This document shows positions 18,079 through 29,269 of a stretch of 64,000 nucleotides of DNA, piece by piece. Positions within the stretch are counted from its first letter, which is position 1, and every line of letters starts with the position of its first letter. Source of the DNA: Stutzerimonas stutzeri (lineage in GTDB: Bacteria > Pseudomonadota > Gammaproteobacteria > Pseudomonadales > Pseudomonadaceae); NCBI RefSeq assembly GCF_024448695.1, contig NZ_JAMOHY010000012.1:1-64000 (forward strand), in the 5' to 3' direction. The position numbers and the translations under genes are program-made. The notes below the pieces were generated by a model, which was given only the letters and a program-made list of their open reading frames with translations, had not been told where the DNA came from and made no database searches.

Positions 18079-19428
18079 ATGTTGGAAAAAGTACTGATCG
18101 CAAACCGCGGTGAAATCGCCCTGCGGATATTGCGAGCCTGCAAGGAACTGGGCATCAAGACCGTCGCGGTGCATTCCACTGCCGACCGTGAACTGATGCA
18201 CCTGGCCCTGGCGGATGAATCCGTCTGCATCGGCCCGCCCCTTGCCACCAATTCCTATCTGCACATTCCGGCGATCATTGCCGCGGCAGAGGTTACCGGC
18301 GCCACCGCCATTCACCCCGGCTATGGTTTTCTCGCCGAGAACGCCGATTTCGCCGAGCAGGTGGAAAAATCCGGCTTCGCTTTCGTCGGCCCGAAAGCTG
18401 AAACCATTCGCCTGATGGGCGATAAGGTGTCTGCCAAGAACGCCATGATCAAATCCGGCGTGCCCGTGGTTCCCGGCTCCGACGGCCCGCTGCCGGAAGA
18501 CGAAAAGGAAGCACTGCGCATTGCCCGTGAAGTGGGCTACCCAGTGATCATCAAGGCAGCAGGCGGCGGCGGTGGTCGCGGCATGCGCGTGGTGCACAAG
18601 GAAGAAGACCTGATCAAGTCGGCCAAACTGACCCGCACCGAAGCTGGTGCGGCGTTTGGCAACCCGATGGTCTACCTGGAGAAATTCCTCGGCAATCCAC
18701 GCCACGTGGAAATCCAGGTGCTGTCCGACGGCCAGGGCAACGCCATTCACCTGGGCGACCGCGACTGCTCGCTGCAGCGCCGTCACCAGAAGGTACTGGA
18801 AGAAGCGCCAGCCCCCTTCATCGATGAAAAGGCCCGCGCCGAAGTGCTCAAGCGTTGCACCGATGCCTGCGTCGAGATCGGCTACCGGGGCGCCGGCACC
18901 TTCGAGTTCCTCTACGAAGACGGTCGCTTCTACTTCATCGAAATGAACACCCGCGTACAGGTCGAGCACCCGGTTACCGAGATGGTCACAGGCGTGGACA
19001 TCGTCAAGGAAATGCTCAGCATTGCTGCGGGCAACAAGCTGTCGATCAAGCAGGAAGACGTGGTCATCCGTGGCCACTCGCTGGAATGCCGGATCAACGC
19101 CGAAGACCCGGAGAAGTTCCTGCCGAGCCCCGGCAAGGTCAAGCATTTCCATGCTCCGGGCGGAAACGGCGTACGCGTCGATTCACACCTGTACAGCGGC
19201 TACACGGTTCCGCCGAACTACGATTCACTGATCGGCAAGCTGATCACCTACGGTGCGACGCGCGAAGAAGCCATGGTGCGCATGCGCAATGCCCTGGACG
19301 AAATCGTCGTCGACGGCATCAAGACCAACATCCCGCTGCACCGGGATCTGGTTCGTGACGAAGGCTTCTGCAAGGGTGGCGTGAACATCCACTACCTGGA
19401 AAAGAAACTGGGTATGGATAAGCACTAA
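18079..19428 (+). CDS. accC: Biotin carboxylase subunit of acetyl-CoA carboxylase
   Basis: This ATP-dependent enzyme carboxylates the biotin on AccB. At 449 residues it is the standard length. The start [17 protein letters not shown] is the conserved one. The ATP-grasp features are present: glycine-rich [10 protein letters not shown] near residue 160, [14 protein letters not shown] near 200, and the catalytic HPVTEMVTG region near 300. It forms a two-gene operon with accB, closed by the terminator at 19454-19486. Confidence 0.97.
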   Translation: MLEKVLIANRGEIALRILRACKELGIKTVAVHSTADRELMHLALADESVCIGPPLATNSYLHIPAIIAAAEVTGATAIHPGYGFLAENADFAEQVEKSGFAFVGPKAETIRLMGDKVSAKNAMIKSGVPVVPGSDGPLPEDEKEALRIAREVGYPVIIKAAGGGGGRGMRVVHKEEDLIKSAKLTRTEAGAAFGNPMVYLEKFLGNPRHVEIQVLSDGQGNAIHLGDRDCSLQRRHQKVLEEAPAPFIDEKARAEVLKRCTDACVEIGYRGAGTFEFLYEDGRFYFIEMNTRVQVEHPVTEMVTGVDIVKEMLSIAAGNKLSIKQEDVVIRGHSLECRINAEDPEKFLPSPGKVKHFHAPGGNGVRVDSHLYSGYTVPPNYDSLIGKLITYGATREEAMVRMRNALDEIVVDGIKTNIPLHRDLVRDEGFCKGGVNIHYLEKKLGMDKH

Positions 19429-19453
19429 GCTGCAAGCGATATGATGTGCACCC

Positions 19454-19486
19454 AAAGGGAGCGGCATAGCCGCTCCCTTTCTTTTT
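19454..19486 (+). terminator. Terminator after accC
   Basis: A perfect 12-bp stem AAAGGGAGCGGC/GCCGCTCCCTTT with a three-base loop, followed by CTTTTT. Confidence 0.92.
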
Positions 19487-19535
19487 CCTGCAGCTTGAGG
19501 CTTGTTGCTTGAACTGCTTTTAACGGGAGCTTTGC

Positions 19536-20417
19536 ATGCCCTGGTTACAACTTCGCCTCGCCATCGCCCCAGAGCAGGCGCCCGCCCTTGAAGACGCCCT
19601 GCTGGGCGTGGGCGCCGTATCGGTAACCTTCATGGATGCCGAGGACCAACCGATATTCGAGCCGGATCTGGGCACCACGCCGTTATGGTCGCACACTCAC
19701 CTGCTGGCCCTGTTTGAAGCCGATGTCGATGAAAACGACCTGCTGGCCCACCTGCAACTGCTGACCGGCGGTGAGCTACCCGACTACCAGCTGGAACGCA
19801 TCGAAGACCAGGACTGGGAACGCAGCTGGATGGACAACTTCCAGCCCATGCGCTTCGGCCGTCGCTTGTGGATCGTACCCAGCTGGCACGCGGCTCCCGA
19901 ACCGGATGCGGTGAATCTGCTGCTCGACCCGGGTCTGGCCTTCGGCACCGGCACCCATCCCACCACGGCGCTCTGCCTGGAATGGCTCGATGCCCAGCAA
20001 CTGCTGGGCTTGCAGGTGCTGGACTTCGGCTGTGGTTCGGGCATCCTGGCCATCGCTTCGCTGTTGCTTGGCGCCGGCCAGGCTATCGGCACCGACATCG
20101 ATATTCAGGCCATCGAAGCCTCCCGCGACAATGCCGGACGCAACGGCATCGACCCGGCACGCTTCCCGCTATACCTGCCCGAGCAGCTGCCGAATGGCCA
20201 AGCCGACGTCGTAGTCGCCAACATCCTCGCCGGGCCGCTGGTGGAACTGGCGGAGCAGATTGGCGAGCGTGTCAAACCCGGCGGCCTGCTCGCCCTGTCC
20301 GGAATCCTTGCCGAGCAGGCCGAGGAGGTTCGCGCAGCCTATGCGGCGCAATTCGATCTCGACCCTACTGCTGAAAAAGACGGCTGGGTACGGATTACCG
20401 GCGTTCGCCGGCGCTGA
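19536..20417 (+). CDS. prmA: Ribosomal protein L11 methyltransferase
   Basis: PrmA trimethylates ribosomal protein L11. The 293 residues have the N-terminal substrate-recognition domain and a C-terminal Rossmann methyltransferase with the SAM motif [12 protein letters not shown] near residue 165, the acidic [16 protein letters not shown] strand end and the NPPY-like NILAGPL motif. The ATG follows GGGAG by seven bases. It is separated from accC by a terminator, so it probably has its own promoter. Confidence 0.96.
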   Translation: MPWLQLRLAIAPEQAPALEDALLGVGAVSVTFMDAEDQPIFEPDLGTTPLWSHTHLLALFEADVDENDLLAHLQLLTGGELPDYQLERIEDQDWERSWMDNFQPMRFGRRLWIVPSWHAAPEPDAVNLLLDPGLAFGTGTHPTTALCLEWLDAQQLLGLQVLDFGCGSGILAIASLLLGAGQAIGTDIDIQAIEASRDNAGRNGIDPARFPLYLPEQLPNGQADVVVANILAGPLVELAEQIGERVKPGGLLALSGILAEQAEEVRAAYAAQFDLDPTAEKDGWVRITGVRRR

Positions 20418-20537
20418 ATCTGCTTCACGGCAGTGACGGCCTGCACGTACCGCCACTGCCGTTCGGCAATGTGCATGCGCTAGACTAGCGTCTGTTTCCA
20501 TTTCGCTGCGAGCCACGCTGCTGCGCCGGAACCCTGC

Positions 20538-21770
20538 ATGACCAGTTTCGTCACCCAATGCCCGCACTGCCGAACCAGCTTCCGCGTCAATCGCACCCAG
20601 CTCACTGCGGCGCGAGGCGTGGTGCGTTGCGGCGCCTGCATGGAGCTTTTCAATGCCGTCCAGCAGCTGAGCACAGAAGATAAACTGCGCGTCATTGCTG
20701 CAGACACGCCAGCGCCGACGCCCGTCAGTGCGCCGCTCCAGCCCCCGGTGCCCTCTAGCACCGAAGACGACACCCTGTGGATTCACGACGACATCGATCT
20801 GGACAGCCTCGATCTGGACGAGGAGCTGGCGAAGCTTGAGCGCGAAGAATTGGAGCTGGCCCGCGAACTGCTTCAGTTAGAGCAGTCTCAGCATACGGCG
20901 CCAGCGGATGATGAAGCCTGGGCCGAACGGCTTCTTGGCGCAGAAACAACACAGGTGCCCACCAGCGCCGTCACAACCGTTTCGCCCGCGCCGTTTCACG
21001 AGGATAGCCACGAGCCGGCCCGGGAAGCAGCAGAGCCGCCGCTCGACACCGTAACGCCCCCCGCTACCGCTACACAACCCGACCCGACCTCGCCCCAGCC
21101 AACGGAACGGCTGGAACCTTCCTTGACCGAACCGGAGGAAGCAGACCTTGAATTACCTGCGCCACAGCCCGCCAAGGATTCAACGTCAGTAACGCCACCT
21201 CACACGTACGAACAAAAGGATCGCGACGCCCCGTTTTTCGAGCTTGAGGACGAACCTTTGCAGCTCGACTGGCAGGCTCGCCGCCGCCCCTGGGGCCACT
21301 GGCTGGGCTGGGGCGCACTGAACCTGCTTGCCCTGCTGGCGCTTGCAGGGCAATACGTGATCTACAACTTCGACGAACTGGCGCGTCAGAACCAATACCG
21401 TCCCTGGCTTGAACAGCTGTGCCCGGTACTGGGCTGCGAGCTGCCATCGCGGGTCGATATCGAACAGATCAGAAGCAGCAATCTGGTGGTGCGCAGCCAC
21501 CCCGATTTCACCGGTGCACTGGTGGTCGACGCGATCATCTACAACCGCGCCGCCTTCGCCCAACCGTTCCCGCTGCTGGAGATCCGCTTCACCGACATCA
21601 GTGGACAGGTCGTGGCCAATCGCACCTTCAAGCCCGGGGAATACCTCTCTGGCGAACTCGCCGGCCAGCGTCAGATGCCCTCACAGATTCCCATTCATAT
21701 CGCGCTGGACATACTCGACCCCGGCGCCAGGGCGGTGAGTTACAGCCTGGCCTTTCGCTCGCCGGAGTAG
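20538..21770 (+). CDS. MJ0042 zinc-ribbon / DUF3426 membrane protein
   Basis: A 410-residue protein of unknown function, conserved in pseudomonads beside prmA. It starts with an MJ0042-type zinc ribbon (C8, C11, C31, C34). A long acidic, Pro/Thr-rich and probably disordered stretch follows (about residues 70-240). One membrane segment lies near 255-275 (WLGWGALNLLALLALAGQYV), and the C-terminal DUF3426 domain should be periplasmic. The layout, a cytoplasmic metal ribbon joined through the membrane to an envelope domain, suggests a structural or signalling role, but no substrate is known. Confidence 0.85.
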   Translation: MTSFVTQCPHCRTSFRVNRTQLTAARGVVRCGACMELFNAVQQLSTEDKLRVIAADTPAPTPVSAPLQPPVPSSTEDDTLWIHDDIDLDSLDLDEELAKLEREELELARELLQLEQSQHTAPADDEAWAERLLGAETTQVPTSAVTTVSPAPFHEDSHEPAREAAEPPLDTVTPPATATQPDPTSPQPTERLEPSLTEPEEADLELPAPQPAKDSTSVTPPHTYEQKDRDAPFFELEDEPLQLDWQARRRPWGHWLGWGALNLLALLALAGQYVIYNFDELARQNQYRPWLEQLCPVLGCELPSRVDIEQIRSSNLVVRSHPDFTGALVVDAIIYNRAAFAQPFPLLEIRFTDISGQVVANRTFKPGEYLSGELAGQRQMPSQIPIHIALDILDPGARAVSYSLAFRSPE

Positions 21771-21901
21771 CGGTCAGGTCGCCCGGGCGCCGCTGCAGCC
21801 CGCCACTCATCGCCCGAACGTGACAAGCCGGCCTTCGACGATAAGCTGGTCATTGTTCAGATTTTGTTCAACTCAAGCTTTAACCTGCCATGCGGAGCGG
21901 G

Positions 21902-21907
21902 TATTAT
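21902..21907 (+). promoter_or_regulatory. Predicted -10 box of dusB-fis
   Basis: TATTAT at 21902-21907, with TTTAAC 17 bases upstream (21879-21884). It lies about 50 bases before dusB, in the region where pseudomonad dusB-fis transcription would start. Confidence 0.4.
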
Positions 21908-21958
21908 GCACACCCTTTTTTACACCCCCCGATCGCAGTCTCCAGGCAGGGAATCTTC

Positions 21959-22972
21959 ATGTCAGCGGTACGCATCGGTCCTTATATTCTCCCGAATCGA
22001 TTGATTCTCGCGCCCATGGCAGGCGTGACCGATCAGCCGTTCCGCCAGTTGTGCCGACGCCTGGGCGCCGGCCTGGTGGTCTCGGAAATGGTGACCAGCG
22101 ACGTGCGCCTGTGGAACAGTCGCAAGTCGCGCCTGCGCATGCAGCATGATGGCGACCCGGAGCCGCGCTCGGTACAGATCGCCGGGGGCGATCCGCAGAT
22201 GCTCGCCGAAGCGGCCCTACGCAATGTCGAACTGGGCGCACAGATCATCGACATCAATATGGGTTGTCCGGCAAAGAAGGTCTGCAACAAGGCGGCCGGC
22301 TCGGCCCTGATGAAGGACGAGCTGCTGGTTGCACGGATTCTCGAAGCCGTGGTGGGCGCCGTAGATGTTCCGGTGACGCTGAAGATTCGCACCGGCTGGG
22401 ACAGACAGAACAAAAACGGGCTTGGGGTGGCGCAGATCGCCGAGCAGTCCGGCATCGCCGCGTTGGCCGTACACGGCCGCACACGCGCCGACCTTTATAC
22501 GGGTACGGCAGAGTACGAAACCATTGCCCGCATCAAGCAGGCTGTATCGATTCCGGTGTTTGCCAATGGCGACATCGACTCGCCGCTCAAGGCGCGCCAA
22601 GTGCTGCTGGACACCGGCGCCGATGCACTGCTTATTGGACGCGCGGCACAGGGACGGCCCTGGATTTTTCGCGAAATCGACCACTTCCTGCTTACCGGTG
22701 AGCTGCTACCGGCCCCAGGCCTGGATGAGATCGAACAGATACTGCTGGATCATCTGGAGGCGCTGCACGCCTTTTATGGAGAAGTAATGGGCGTGCGCAT
22801 CGCGCGCAAGCACGTCAGTTGGTATCTCGCAACACAACCGGGGGCACGGGAGCACCGTAGCCGATTCAATCGTCTGGAAAACAGGGACGCGCAGTGCGCA
22901 AGTGTTCGAGCCTTCTTCGAGGAACGCCGAACCAACCCTGACTCAAGGGATGAAACAGGGGTGGCCGCATGA
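21959..22972 (+). CDS. dusB: tRNA-dihydrouridine synthase DusB
   Basis: An FMN enzyme that reduces uridine to dihydrouridine in the tRNA D loop. The 337 residues contain the FMN-binding [12 protein letters not shown] near residue 18, the catalytic C103 in [13 protein letters not shown], and the HGRTR motif near 175. The chosen ATG gives the conserved MSAVRIGPY start. Its last four bases (ATGA) include the fis start codon, the classic dusB-fis operon in which dusB translation feeds fis. Confidence 0.96.
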   Translation: MSAVRIGPYILPNRLILAPMAGVTDQPFRQLCRRLGAGLVVSEMVTSDVRLWNSRKSRLRMQHDGDPEPRSVQIAGGDPQMLAEAALRNVELGAQIIDINMGCPAKKVCNKAAGSALMKDELLVARILEAVVGAVDVPVTLKIRTGWDRQNKNGLGVAQIAEQSGIAALAVHGRTRADLYTGTAEYETIARIKQAVSIPVFANGDIDSPLKARQVLLDTGADALLIGRAAQGRPWIFREIDHFLLTGELLPAPGLDEIEQILLDHLEALHAFYGEVMGVRIARKHVSWYLATQPGAREHRSRFNRLENRDAQCASVRAFFEERRTNPDSRDETGVAA

Positions 22973-23289
22973 CGCTGTTGAACGAAACACTGGCTATTGG
23001 AACCACATCCGTGAGCGACAACATAAACCTCAAGCAGCATTTGAATACACCGAGCGAGGCAGGCCAGACCCTGCGCGGCAGTGTCGAGAAAGCGCTGCAC
23101 AATTACTTCGCCCATCTCGAGGGCGCCGACGTCACGGATGTATACAACCTGGTGCTCTCTGAAGTGGAGGCGCCCTTGCTGGAAACCGTGATGAATTACG
23201 TCAAGGGCAACCAGACCAAGGCCTCGGAGTTGCTGGGCCTGAATCGCGGCACCTTGCGCAAGAAACTCAAGCAATACGACCTTCTTTGA
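22969..23289 (+). CDS. fis: Nucleoid-associated DNA-binding protein Fis
   Basis: Fis is a homodimeric DNA-bending protein that activates stable RNA promoters and shapes the nucleoid during fast growth. The 106 residues have the usual beta-hairpin arm and dimerisation helices, ending in the strongly conserved helix-turn-helix [20 protein letters not shown] followed by KLKQYDLL. The start overlaps dusB by four bases. It is slightly longer at the N-terminus than the 98-residue E. coli protein, as in other pseudomonads. Confidence 0.97.
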   Translation: MTLLNETLAIGTTSVSDNINLKQHLNTPSEAGQTLRGSVEKALHNYFAHLEGADVTDVYNLVLSEVEAPLLETVMNYVKGNQTKASELLGLNRGTLRKKLKQYDLL

Positions 23290-23376
23290 GCCCCAGGCGA
23301 CAGGCTTCAAGCGGCAGGCGATAGCGCTTTTCCCTTGTAACTTGCAGTTTGCGGCTAAACCTTCGATGGAACCGTT

Positions 23377-24981
23377 ATGACCGATCATTCCCTCCGCCTT
23401 CCCGTCCGCCGCGCACTGATCAGCGTATCGGACAAGACCGGCGTCGTTGAATTTGCCCGTGAACTCGCCAGCCTTGGCGTCGAGATTCTCTCCACCGGCG
23501 GCACCTTCAAGCTGCTGCGTGAAAACGATATCGCCGCCGTCGAAGTGGCCGACTACACCGGCTTTCCGGAAATGATGGATGGCCGGGTGAAGACCCTGCA
23601 TCCGAAGATCCATGGCGGCATCCTCGGTCGTCGGGATCTGGACGCCGCGGTCATGAGCGACCACGGTATCAACCCGATCGATCTGGTCGCGGTCAACCTC
23701 TACCCCTTCGCCGCCACCGTGGCCAAGGCCGGCTGCACCCTGCCCGACGCCATCGAGAACATCGATATCGGCGGGCCGACCATGGTTCGCAGCGCCGCGA
23801 AGAACCACAAGGATGTCGCCATCGTGGTCAACGCAGGCGATTACCTCGGCATCATCGAAAATCTCCGCGAGGGCGGCCTGACCTACGCCCAGCGCTTCGA
23901 CCTGGCCCTCAAGGCCTTCGAGCACACCGCCTCCTATGACGGCATGATCGCCAACTACCTGGGCACCATCGACCAGGCTGCCGAGACGCTGTCCACCGAA
24001 GGCCGTAGCCAGCTGCCGCGCACTTTCACCACCCAGTTCGTCAAGGCGCAGGACATGCGCTACGGCGAAAACCCGCACCAAATCGCAGCCTTTTACGTCG
24101 AGCACGCCGATGAAGCCTGCGTCGCCACCGCGCGCCAGTTGCAGGGCAAGGAACTGTCGTTCAACAACGTGGCCGACACCGATGCCGCGCTGGAGTGCGT
24201 GAAGAGCTTCGTCAAACCCGCCTGCGTCATCGTCAAGCATGCCAACCCCTGCGGCGTGGCCGTGGTGCCGGAAGACGAAGGCGGCATCCGCCAGGCCTAT
24301 GAACTGGCCTATGCCACCGACAGCGAATCGGCTTTCGGCGGCATCATCGCCTTCAACCGCGAACTGGACGGTGAAACCGCCCGCGCCATCGTCGAGCGCC
24401 AGTTCGTTGAAGTCATCATCGCCCCATCCGTCAGTGCCGAGGCCCGCGAAGTGGTCGCCGCCAAGGCCAACGTGCGCCTGCTCGAATGCGGCCAGTGGCC
24501 AGCCGAGCGCGCGCCGGGCTGGGACTTCAAGCGCGTCAACGGCGGCCTGCTGGTACAGAGCCGCGATGTCGGCATGATCACCGCTGACGACCTCAAGGTA
24601 GTCACCCGCCGCGCCCCCACCGAGCAGGAAATCCATGACTTGATCTTCGCCTGGAAAGTGGCCAAGTTCGTCAAGTCCAACGCCATTGTCTATGCCAAGA
24701 ACCGCCAGACCGTGGGCGTCGGCGCCGGCCAAATGAGCCGCGTCAACTCCGCTCGCATCGCTGCGATCAAGGCCGAGCACGCCGGCCTGCCAGTACCAGG
24801 CGCAGTGATGGCCAGCGACGCCTTCTTCCCCTTCCGCGACGGCATCGACAACGCGGCCAAGGCAGGCATCACTGCAGTGATCCAGCCCGGCGGCTCGATG
24901 CGCGACAACGAGGTGATCGCCGCTGCTGACGAAGCCGGTATCGCCATGGTGTTCACCGGCATGCGTCACTTCCGGCACTGA
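23377..24981 (+). CDS. purH: Bifunctional AICAR transformylase / IMP cyclohydrolase
   Basis: PurH carries out the last two steps of IMP synthesis. The 534 residues have the N-terminal MGS-like IMP cyclohydrolase domain ([15 protein letters not shown]-type start, STGGT near residue 42, about 1-200) and the C-terminal formyltransferase domain, with the KHANPCG motif near 288 and SDAFFPFRD near 485. Length is typical. purD follows on the same strand, separated by two hairpins (24988-25062), so the two may be transcribed separately or attenuated. Confidence 0.97.
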   Translation: MTDHSLRLPVRRALISVSDKTGVVEFARELASLGVEILSTGGTFKLLRENDIAAVEVADYTGFPEMMDGRVKTLHPKIHGGILGRRDLDAAVMSDHGINPIDLVAVNLYPFAATVAKAGCTLPDAIENIDIGGPTMVRSAAKNHKDVAIVVNAGDYLGIIENLREGGLTYAQRFDLALKAFEHTASYDGMIANYLGTIDQAAETLSTEGRSQLPRTFTTQFVKAQDMRYGENPHQIAAFYVEHADEACVATARQLQGKELSFNNVADTDAALECVKSFVKPACVIVKHANPCGVAVVPEDEGGIRQAYELAYATDSESAFGGIIAFNRELDGETARAIVERQFVEVIIAPSVSAEAREVVAAKANVRLLECGQWPAERAPGWDFKRVNGGLLVQSRDVGMITADDLKVVTRRAPTEQEIHDLIFAWKVAKFVKSNAIVYAKNRQTVGVGAGQMSRVNSARIAAIKAEHAGLPVPGAVMASDAFFPFRDGIDNAAKAGITAVIQPGGSMRDNEVIAAADEAGIAMVFTGMRHFRH

Positions 24982-24987
24982 TTCGCA

Positions 24988-25081
24988 GGTGGATGGCTTC
25001 GGCCATCCACCCTAGCGGGAACGCCTGACATCGTAGGGCGGATAACGCTTTTTTTATCCGCCGAGCGGGCCACGGGCCCGC
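24988..25081. repeat. Three consecutive intergenic hairpins between purH and purD
   Basis: Three inverted repeats stand in a row: GGTGGATGGC-TTCG-GCCATCCACC (24988-25011), GGCGGATAA with TTATCCGCC (25037-25062) and GCGGGCC-AC-GGCCCGC-like (25065-25081). The first two share the GGYGGAT...ATCCRCC pattern of small palindromes repeated between genes in the P. stutzeri and P. mendocina groups. The first lacks a T tract, so it is not a simple terminator. Confidence 0.6.
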
Positions 25082-25099
25082 CTCCACAGGGAAAGAACA

Positions 25100-26389
25100 A
25101 TGAACGTATTGATCATCGGCAGCGGCGGACGCGAACACGCGCTGGCCTGGAAGGTGGCGCAGGATCCGCGTGTCGAGAAGGTTTTCGTCGCACCAGGCAA
25201 TGCCGGAACAGCGACCGAGGCCAAGTGCGAGAACATCGCCATTGATGTACTGGATATCGAAAAGCTGGCGGATTTCGCCGCGCAGAACGCACAGCTGACC
25301 ATCGTCGGTCCTGAGGCACCGCTGGTCATCGGCGTGGTCGATCTATTTCGCTCGCGCGGCCTGGACTGCTTCGGCCCCACCGCCGCCGCCGCTCAGCTGG
25401 AAGGTTCCAAGGCGTTCACCAAGGACTTCCTGGCCCGCCACAAGATCCCCACCGCCGATTACCAGAACTTCACCGAAGTCGAGCCCGCGCTGGCCTATCT
25501 GCGCGAAAAGGGCGCGCCCATTGTCATCAAGGCCGACGGCCTGGCCGCCGGCAAGGGCGTAATCGTTGCGATGACCCTGAGTGAAGCCGAAGAAGCCGTG
25601 CGCGACATGCTCTCAGGCAACGCCTTCGGTGATGCAGGGTCGCGCGTGGTGATCGAGGAATTCCTCGACGGTGAGGAAGCCAGCTTCATCGTCATGGTCG
25701 ACGGTGAAAACGTGCTGCCGATGGCCACCAGCCAGGACCACAAGCGCGTCGGCGATGGCGATACCGGCCCCAACACCGGCGGCATGGGCGCCTACTCGCC
25801 TGCGCCCGTGGTCACCGATACCGTGCACCAGCGCGTCATGGACGAAGTCATCTGGCCAACCGTCAAGGGCATGGCCGCCGAAGGCAACGTCTATACCGGC
25901 TTCCTCTATGCCGGCCTGATGATCGACGGCAACGGCGCACCCAAGGTGATCGAGTTCAACTGCCGCTTCGGTGACCCGGAAACCCAGCCGATCATGCTGC
26001 GGCTGCAATCCAGCCTGGTCCTTCTGATCGAGGCCGCACTGGCCAAGGCACTGAACAAGATCGAAGCCCAGTGGGACCCGCGTCCGAGCCTCGGCGTGGT
26101 ACTGGCAGCGGGCGGTTATCCGGGTGACTACGCCAAGGGTGCCGTGATTGGTGGCTTGGATGCCGCCGCACAGCTACAGGGCAAGGTATTCCATGCCGGC
26201 ACCGCCCTGCAGAATGGCGAAATCACCACGGCAGGCGGTCGAGTGCTCTGCGCCACCGCCATGGGTGAAACGGTGTGCGCAGCTCAGCAGAACGCTTACG
26301 CCCTCGCGGCCCGTATCGACTGGGATGGTCACTTCTATCGCCACGACATCGGTTACCGCGCCATCGCGCGCGAGCAAGGCCGGAACTGA
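25100..26389 (+). CDS. purD: Phosphoribosylamine--glycine ligase
   Basis: This ATP-grasp enzyme makes glycinamide ribonucleotide, the second step of purine synthesis. The 429 residues begin with the conserved NVLIIGSGGREHALAWK. The ATP-grasp loop KADGLAAGKGV lies near residue 143, MATSQDHKRVGDGDTGPNTGGMGAYSP near 215 marks the PurD signature, and EFNCRFGDPETQ near 286 is the metal-binding site. GGGAAAG is placed before the ATG. retS follows on the same strand. Confidence 0.97.
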   Translation: MNVLIIGSGGREHALAWKVAQDPRVEKVFVAPGNAGTATEAKCENIAIDVLDIEKLADFAAQNAQLTIVGPEAPLVIGVVDLFRSRGLDCFGPTAAAAQLEGSKAFTKDFLARHKIPTADYQNFTEVEPALAYLREKGAPIVIKADGLAAGKGVIVAMTLSEAEEAVRDMLSGNAFGDAGSRVVIEEFLDGEEASFIVMVDGENVLPMATSQDHKRVGDGDTGPNTGGMGAYSPAPVVTDTVHQRVMDEVIWPTVKGMAAEGNVYTGFLYAGLMIDGNGAPKVIEFNCRFGDPETQPIMLRLQSSLVLLIEAALAKALNKIEAQWDPRPSLGVVLAAGGYPGDYAKGAVIGGLDAAAQLQGKVFHAGTALQNGEITTAGGRVLCATAMGETVCAAQQNAYALAARIDWDGHFYRHDIGYRAIAREQGRN

Positions 26390-26438
26390 AGCGTCAGAAA
26401 GCATGCGCGCACGGCGGGATCGCTTGCCGTTGCGCGCA

Positions 26439-26467
26439 TTACAGCGCCACGTCGACGCGACTATAAT
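26439..26467 (+). promoter_or_regulatory. Predicted promoter of retS
   Basis: TTACAG (26439-26444), a 17-base spacer and a perfect TATAAT (26462-26467), 33 bases before the retS GTG start. Confidence 0.6.
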
Positions 26468-26500
26468 TTTGGTCGTCCTACCGATGAAGGGTTTTCCGCC

Positions 26501-29269
26501 GTGCGCCGACTTCGGGTAGTCATAGCCTTTGCCTTCGGCCTTTTTCTGGCTATGGCATCAGCTTTGCCCGCTTTTGCCGTTACGCAAAACCCGGCGATAG
26601 GCGAACCGACAACTCCGCATAACTGGCGGATGCTGACTGATCAGTCCGAACGCCTCACGCTGAACGAAATACTGGCTCAGCGCAGCCTGTTCCAACGTAT
26701 TGAAAAGCTTTCCTATAGTGCCCCAGCAAGCGATCAGGCGATCTGGCTGCAGGTCAGCCTCCCGGCATTCTCACAACCCCACTGGCTGTGGTTGTTCGCA
26801 CCGCGCGTGCAATTCCTGGATTTCTATCTGCTGCGTGACGGGCAGCTTGAGCGCCACGTTGAAACCGGCGAACTGCGCCCCCCTGAATCACGCCCCCTGC
26901 CGACGCGCGCCTATCTGTTTTCCCTGCCCAATGACGGCCAAACGCGTGAAGCCTACATCCGCCTGAGCTCGTCTCACCCGATCACGGCCTGGTTCCAGAC
27001 GCTTGATGAGCGAGGCTTGATTGAAAGAGCACGTCCGGCCTATCTGTTCGGCGGCCTGTTCAGTGCGCTGGCACTGCTGATGTTTTTCAACCTGTTGCGT
27101 TTCGCCCGCACCTCCAGCCACAGCAACCTGGGGCTTGCCGTGCTGCATGGCGCCCTGCTGCTGTGTGCACCCGCGAATCTCGGGCTGCTGGCAATCTGGC
27201 TGCCGGGGTTGCTTTACAGTCAGGCCCTGATTGCCGATATCTCGGCGCTGATTGCCTGTATTGCCTTGCTGGTCTTCACACTGGATTTCTTCAACCAGCG
27301 CCGCCAAGCCTGGGTCAGTCGCCTGCTCGCGCTGCAGCTCGGTTGCATCAGCGCACTGGTCGCAACCATAGCCCTCGTTCAGCAGTTCTGGTTCGGCTGG
27401 CTGATCAACGTCACACTGCTGATCGTCGCTATCAGCGTCACTGCCGTCGCCCTGCACCACTGGCGCCAGGGCTATAGGCCAGCGCGCCTGCTGCTGGCCG
27501 GCATACTGCTGTTCGACGCCAGTTTCATCTTCGTCCTGCCCATGCTGCTCGGTTTCTATCAGCTCCATCCTGATTGGTTGTCCACCGTGGTATTCAGTGC
27601 GGCGACAGGCGCCGGCCTGCTTTTCAGTCTTGCCGTCCATGAGCGCCAACGCCAGATCCAGGCAAGCCACCGTACCCGGCACACAGCCGAAGCTGTCACC
27701 AGCGCCGAACAAAAAACCAAAGCTGATTTCCTCGCCAGTATCAGCCATGAGATTCGCACGCCAATGAATGGAGTGCTGGGCATGAGCGAGCTGTTGCTGG
27801 ACACCCAACTGTCAGCCAGGCAACGCGACTATGTCCAGACCATCCACAGCTCCGGCAATGAACTGCTCAACCTGATCAATGAAATTCTCGATATATCCAA
27901 ACTGGAGTCCGGCCAGATCGAGCTGGAAGATGTGCAGTTCGACCTCAATGCGCTGATCGAGGACAGCCTGAGCATCTTCCGCGCCAAGGCCGAACAGCAG
28001 AAGGTCGAGCTGGTGAGCTTTATCCAGCCACAGATGCCGCATATCGTTGCCGGCGATCCGACACGCTTGCGCCAGACGCTGCTGAGCCTGCTGGAAAACG
28101 CCTTCCGGCAGACCGAGGAAGGCGACGTCCTGTTGGTCGCGGCAGTGGATGAAGCCGATGGACAGACACGCCTGCGCATTACTGTTCAGGACAGCGGCCA
28201 TCCACTGGACGCTCAGGAGTGCGATGCCCTGCTCAATGCCGAGCTGGAGAGCCACGACTTTCTCACCGCCACCGGATACGGAGCCCGCCTGGGACTGATC
28301 GTTGCCCGGCAACTGGTGCACCTGATGAATGGCGAGTTCGGCATCCAGACCGGCGAAGTCACCGGCAATACGCTCTGGATCAGCCTGCCACTCACCGCCA
28401 AACCGCTGGAGCAACCCGGCAGCGACCTGAACGGCCCGCTGCCGGGCGCGCGCCTGTTGGTGGTGGACGACAACGATACCTGCCGCAAAGTGCTCGAACA
28501 GCAGTGCAGCGGCTGGGGCATGGAGGTCACCACCGCCGCATCTGGCAAGGAGGCACTGGCGCTGCTGCGTACCAAGGCCCACCTGCATGAGTATTTCGAT
28601 GTGGTGCTGCTCGATCAGGGCATGCCCGGCATGACCGGCATGCAGCTGGCCAGCAAGATTCGCGAAGACTTCAGCCTCAACCACGACATCCTGCTGATCA
28701 TGCTCACTGGTATGAGCAGCTCACCCAGCAAGATCGTAGCGCGTAACGCCGGCATCAAGCGCATCCTTGCCAAACCCGTGGCCGGCTATACCCTGAAAGC
28801 CACCTTGGCTGACGAGCTTGCCGGGCGTGTGACACGCCCCTCGCCCGCCTCAGTCAAAGCACCTTCGATACCCGAGGACTTCCGCATTCTGGTGGCCGAG
28901 GACAACAGCATCTCGACCAAGGTCATTCGGGGCATGCTGAACAAACTCAACCTCAAGCCCGATACTGCCAGCGACGGACAGCAGGCACTGGCGGCCATCA
29001 AGGCACGGCACTACGACCTGGTTCTGATGGACTGCGAAATGCCGGTTCTCGACGGCTTTGAGGCCACCGCACAGCTACGCGCCTGGGAAGCCGCAGAAAA
29101 CCGGCCGCGTACACCGGTGATCGCACTCACGGCTCATATTCTCAGCGAGCACCGAGAACGTGCGAGAAAGGCCGGAATGGACGGACACATGTCCAAACCG
29201 GTGGAAATGTCCCAGTTACGCGAACTGATCGAGCGTTGGGCTGCGCATAACCGCATGCCTCGCAGCTGA
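26501..29269 (+). CDS. retS: Hybrid sensor kinase RetS
   Basis: In P. aeruginosa RetS binds the sensor kinase GacS and blocks the Gac/Rsm cascade, favouring acute over biofilm lifestyle. The 922 residues run: signal peptide (1-26), periplasmic 7TMR-DISMED2 domain (about 40-165), seven-helix 7TMR-DISM membrane region (about 180-380), HisKA with H416 in [10 protein letters not shown], a degenerate ATPase domain (about 515-635), receiver 1 with D705 and receiver 2 with D844. The ATPase G1 box reads DSGHPL instead of DxGxG. Position next to purD matches PA4855-PA4856. The start is GTG with AAGGG upstream. Confidence 0.93.
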   Translation: MRRLRVVIAFAFGLFLAMASALPAFAVTQNPAIGEPTTPHNWRMLTDQSERLTLNEILAQRSLFQRIEKLSYSAPASDQAIWLQVSLPAFSQPHWLWLFAPRVQFLDFYLLRDGQLERHVETGELRPPESRPLPTRAYLFSLPNDGQTREAYIRLSSSHPITAWFQTLDERGLIERARPAYLFGGLFSALALLMFFNLLRFARTSSHSNLGLAVLHGALLLCAPANLGLLAIWLPGLLYSQALIADISALIACIALLVFTLDFFNQRRQAWVSRLLALQLGCISALVATIALVQQFWFGWLINVTLLIVAISVTAVALHHWRQGYRPARLLLAGILLFDASFIFVLPMLLGFYQLHPDWLSTVVFSAATGAGLLFSLAVHERQRQIQASHRTRHTAEAVTSAEQKTKADFLASISHEIRTPMNGVLGMSELLLDTQLSARQRDYVQTIHSSGNELLNLINEILDISKLESGQIELEDVQFDLNALIEDSLSIFRAKAEQQKVELVSFIQPQMPHIVAGDPTRLRQTLLSLLENAFRQTEEGDVLLVAAVDEADGQTRLRITVQDSGHPLDAQECDALLNAELESHDFLTATGYGARLGLIVARQLVHLMNGEFGIQTGEVTGNTLWISLPLTAKPLEQPGSDLNGPLPGARLLVVDDNDTCRKVLEQQCSGWGMEVTTAASGKEALALLRTKAHLHEYFDVVLLDQGMPGMTGMQLASKIREDFSLNHDILLIMLTGMSSSPSKIVARNAGIKRILAKPVAGYTLKATLADELAGRVTRPSPASVKAPSIPEDFRILVAEDNSISTKVIRGMLNKLNLKPDTASDGQQALAAIKARHYDLVLMDCEMPVLDGFEATAQLRAWEAAENRPRTPVIALTAHILSEHRERARKAGMDGHMSKPVEMSQLRELIERWAAHNRMPRS

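Noticed and set aside
22774-24978. A 734-codon open frame on the minus strand, antisense to purH and the end of fis/dusB
   Set aside because: It is a complement-frame shadow of purH with His/Gly/Asp-biased, domain-free translation and it crosses a real intergenic region.
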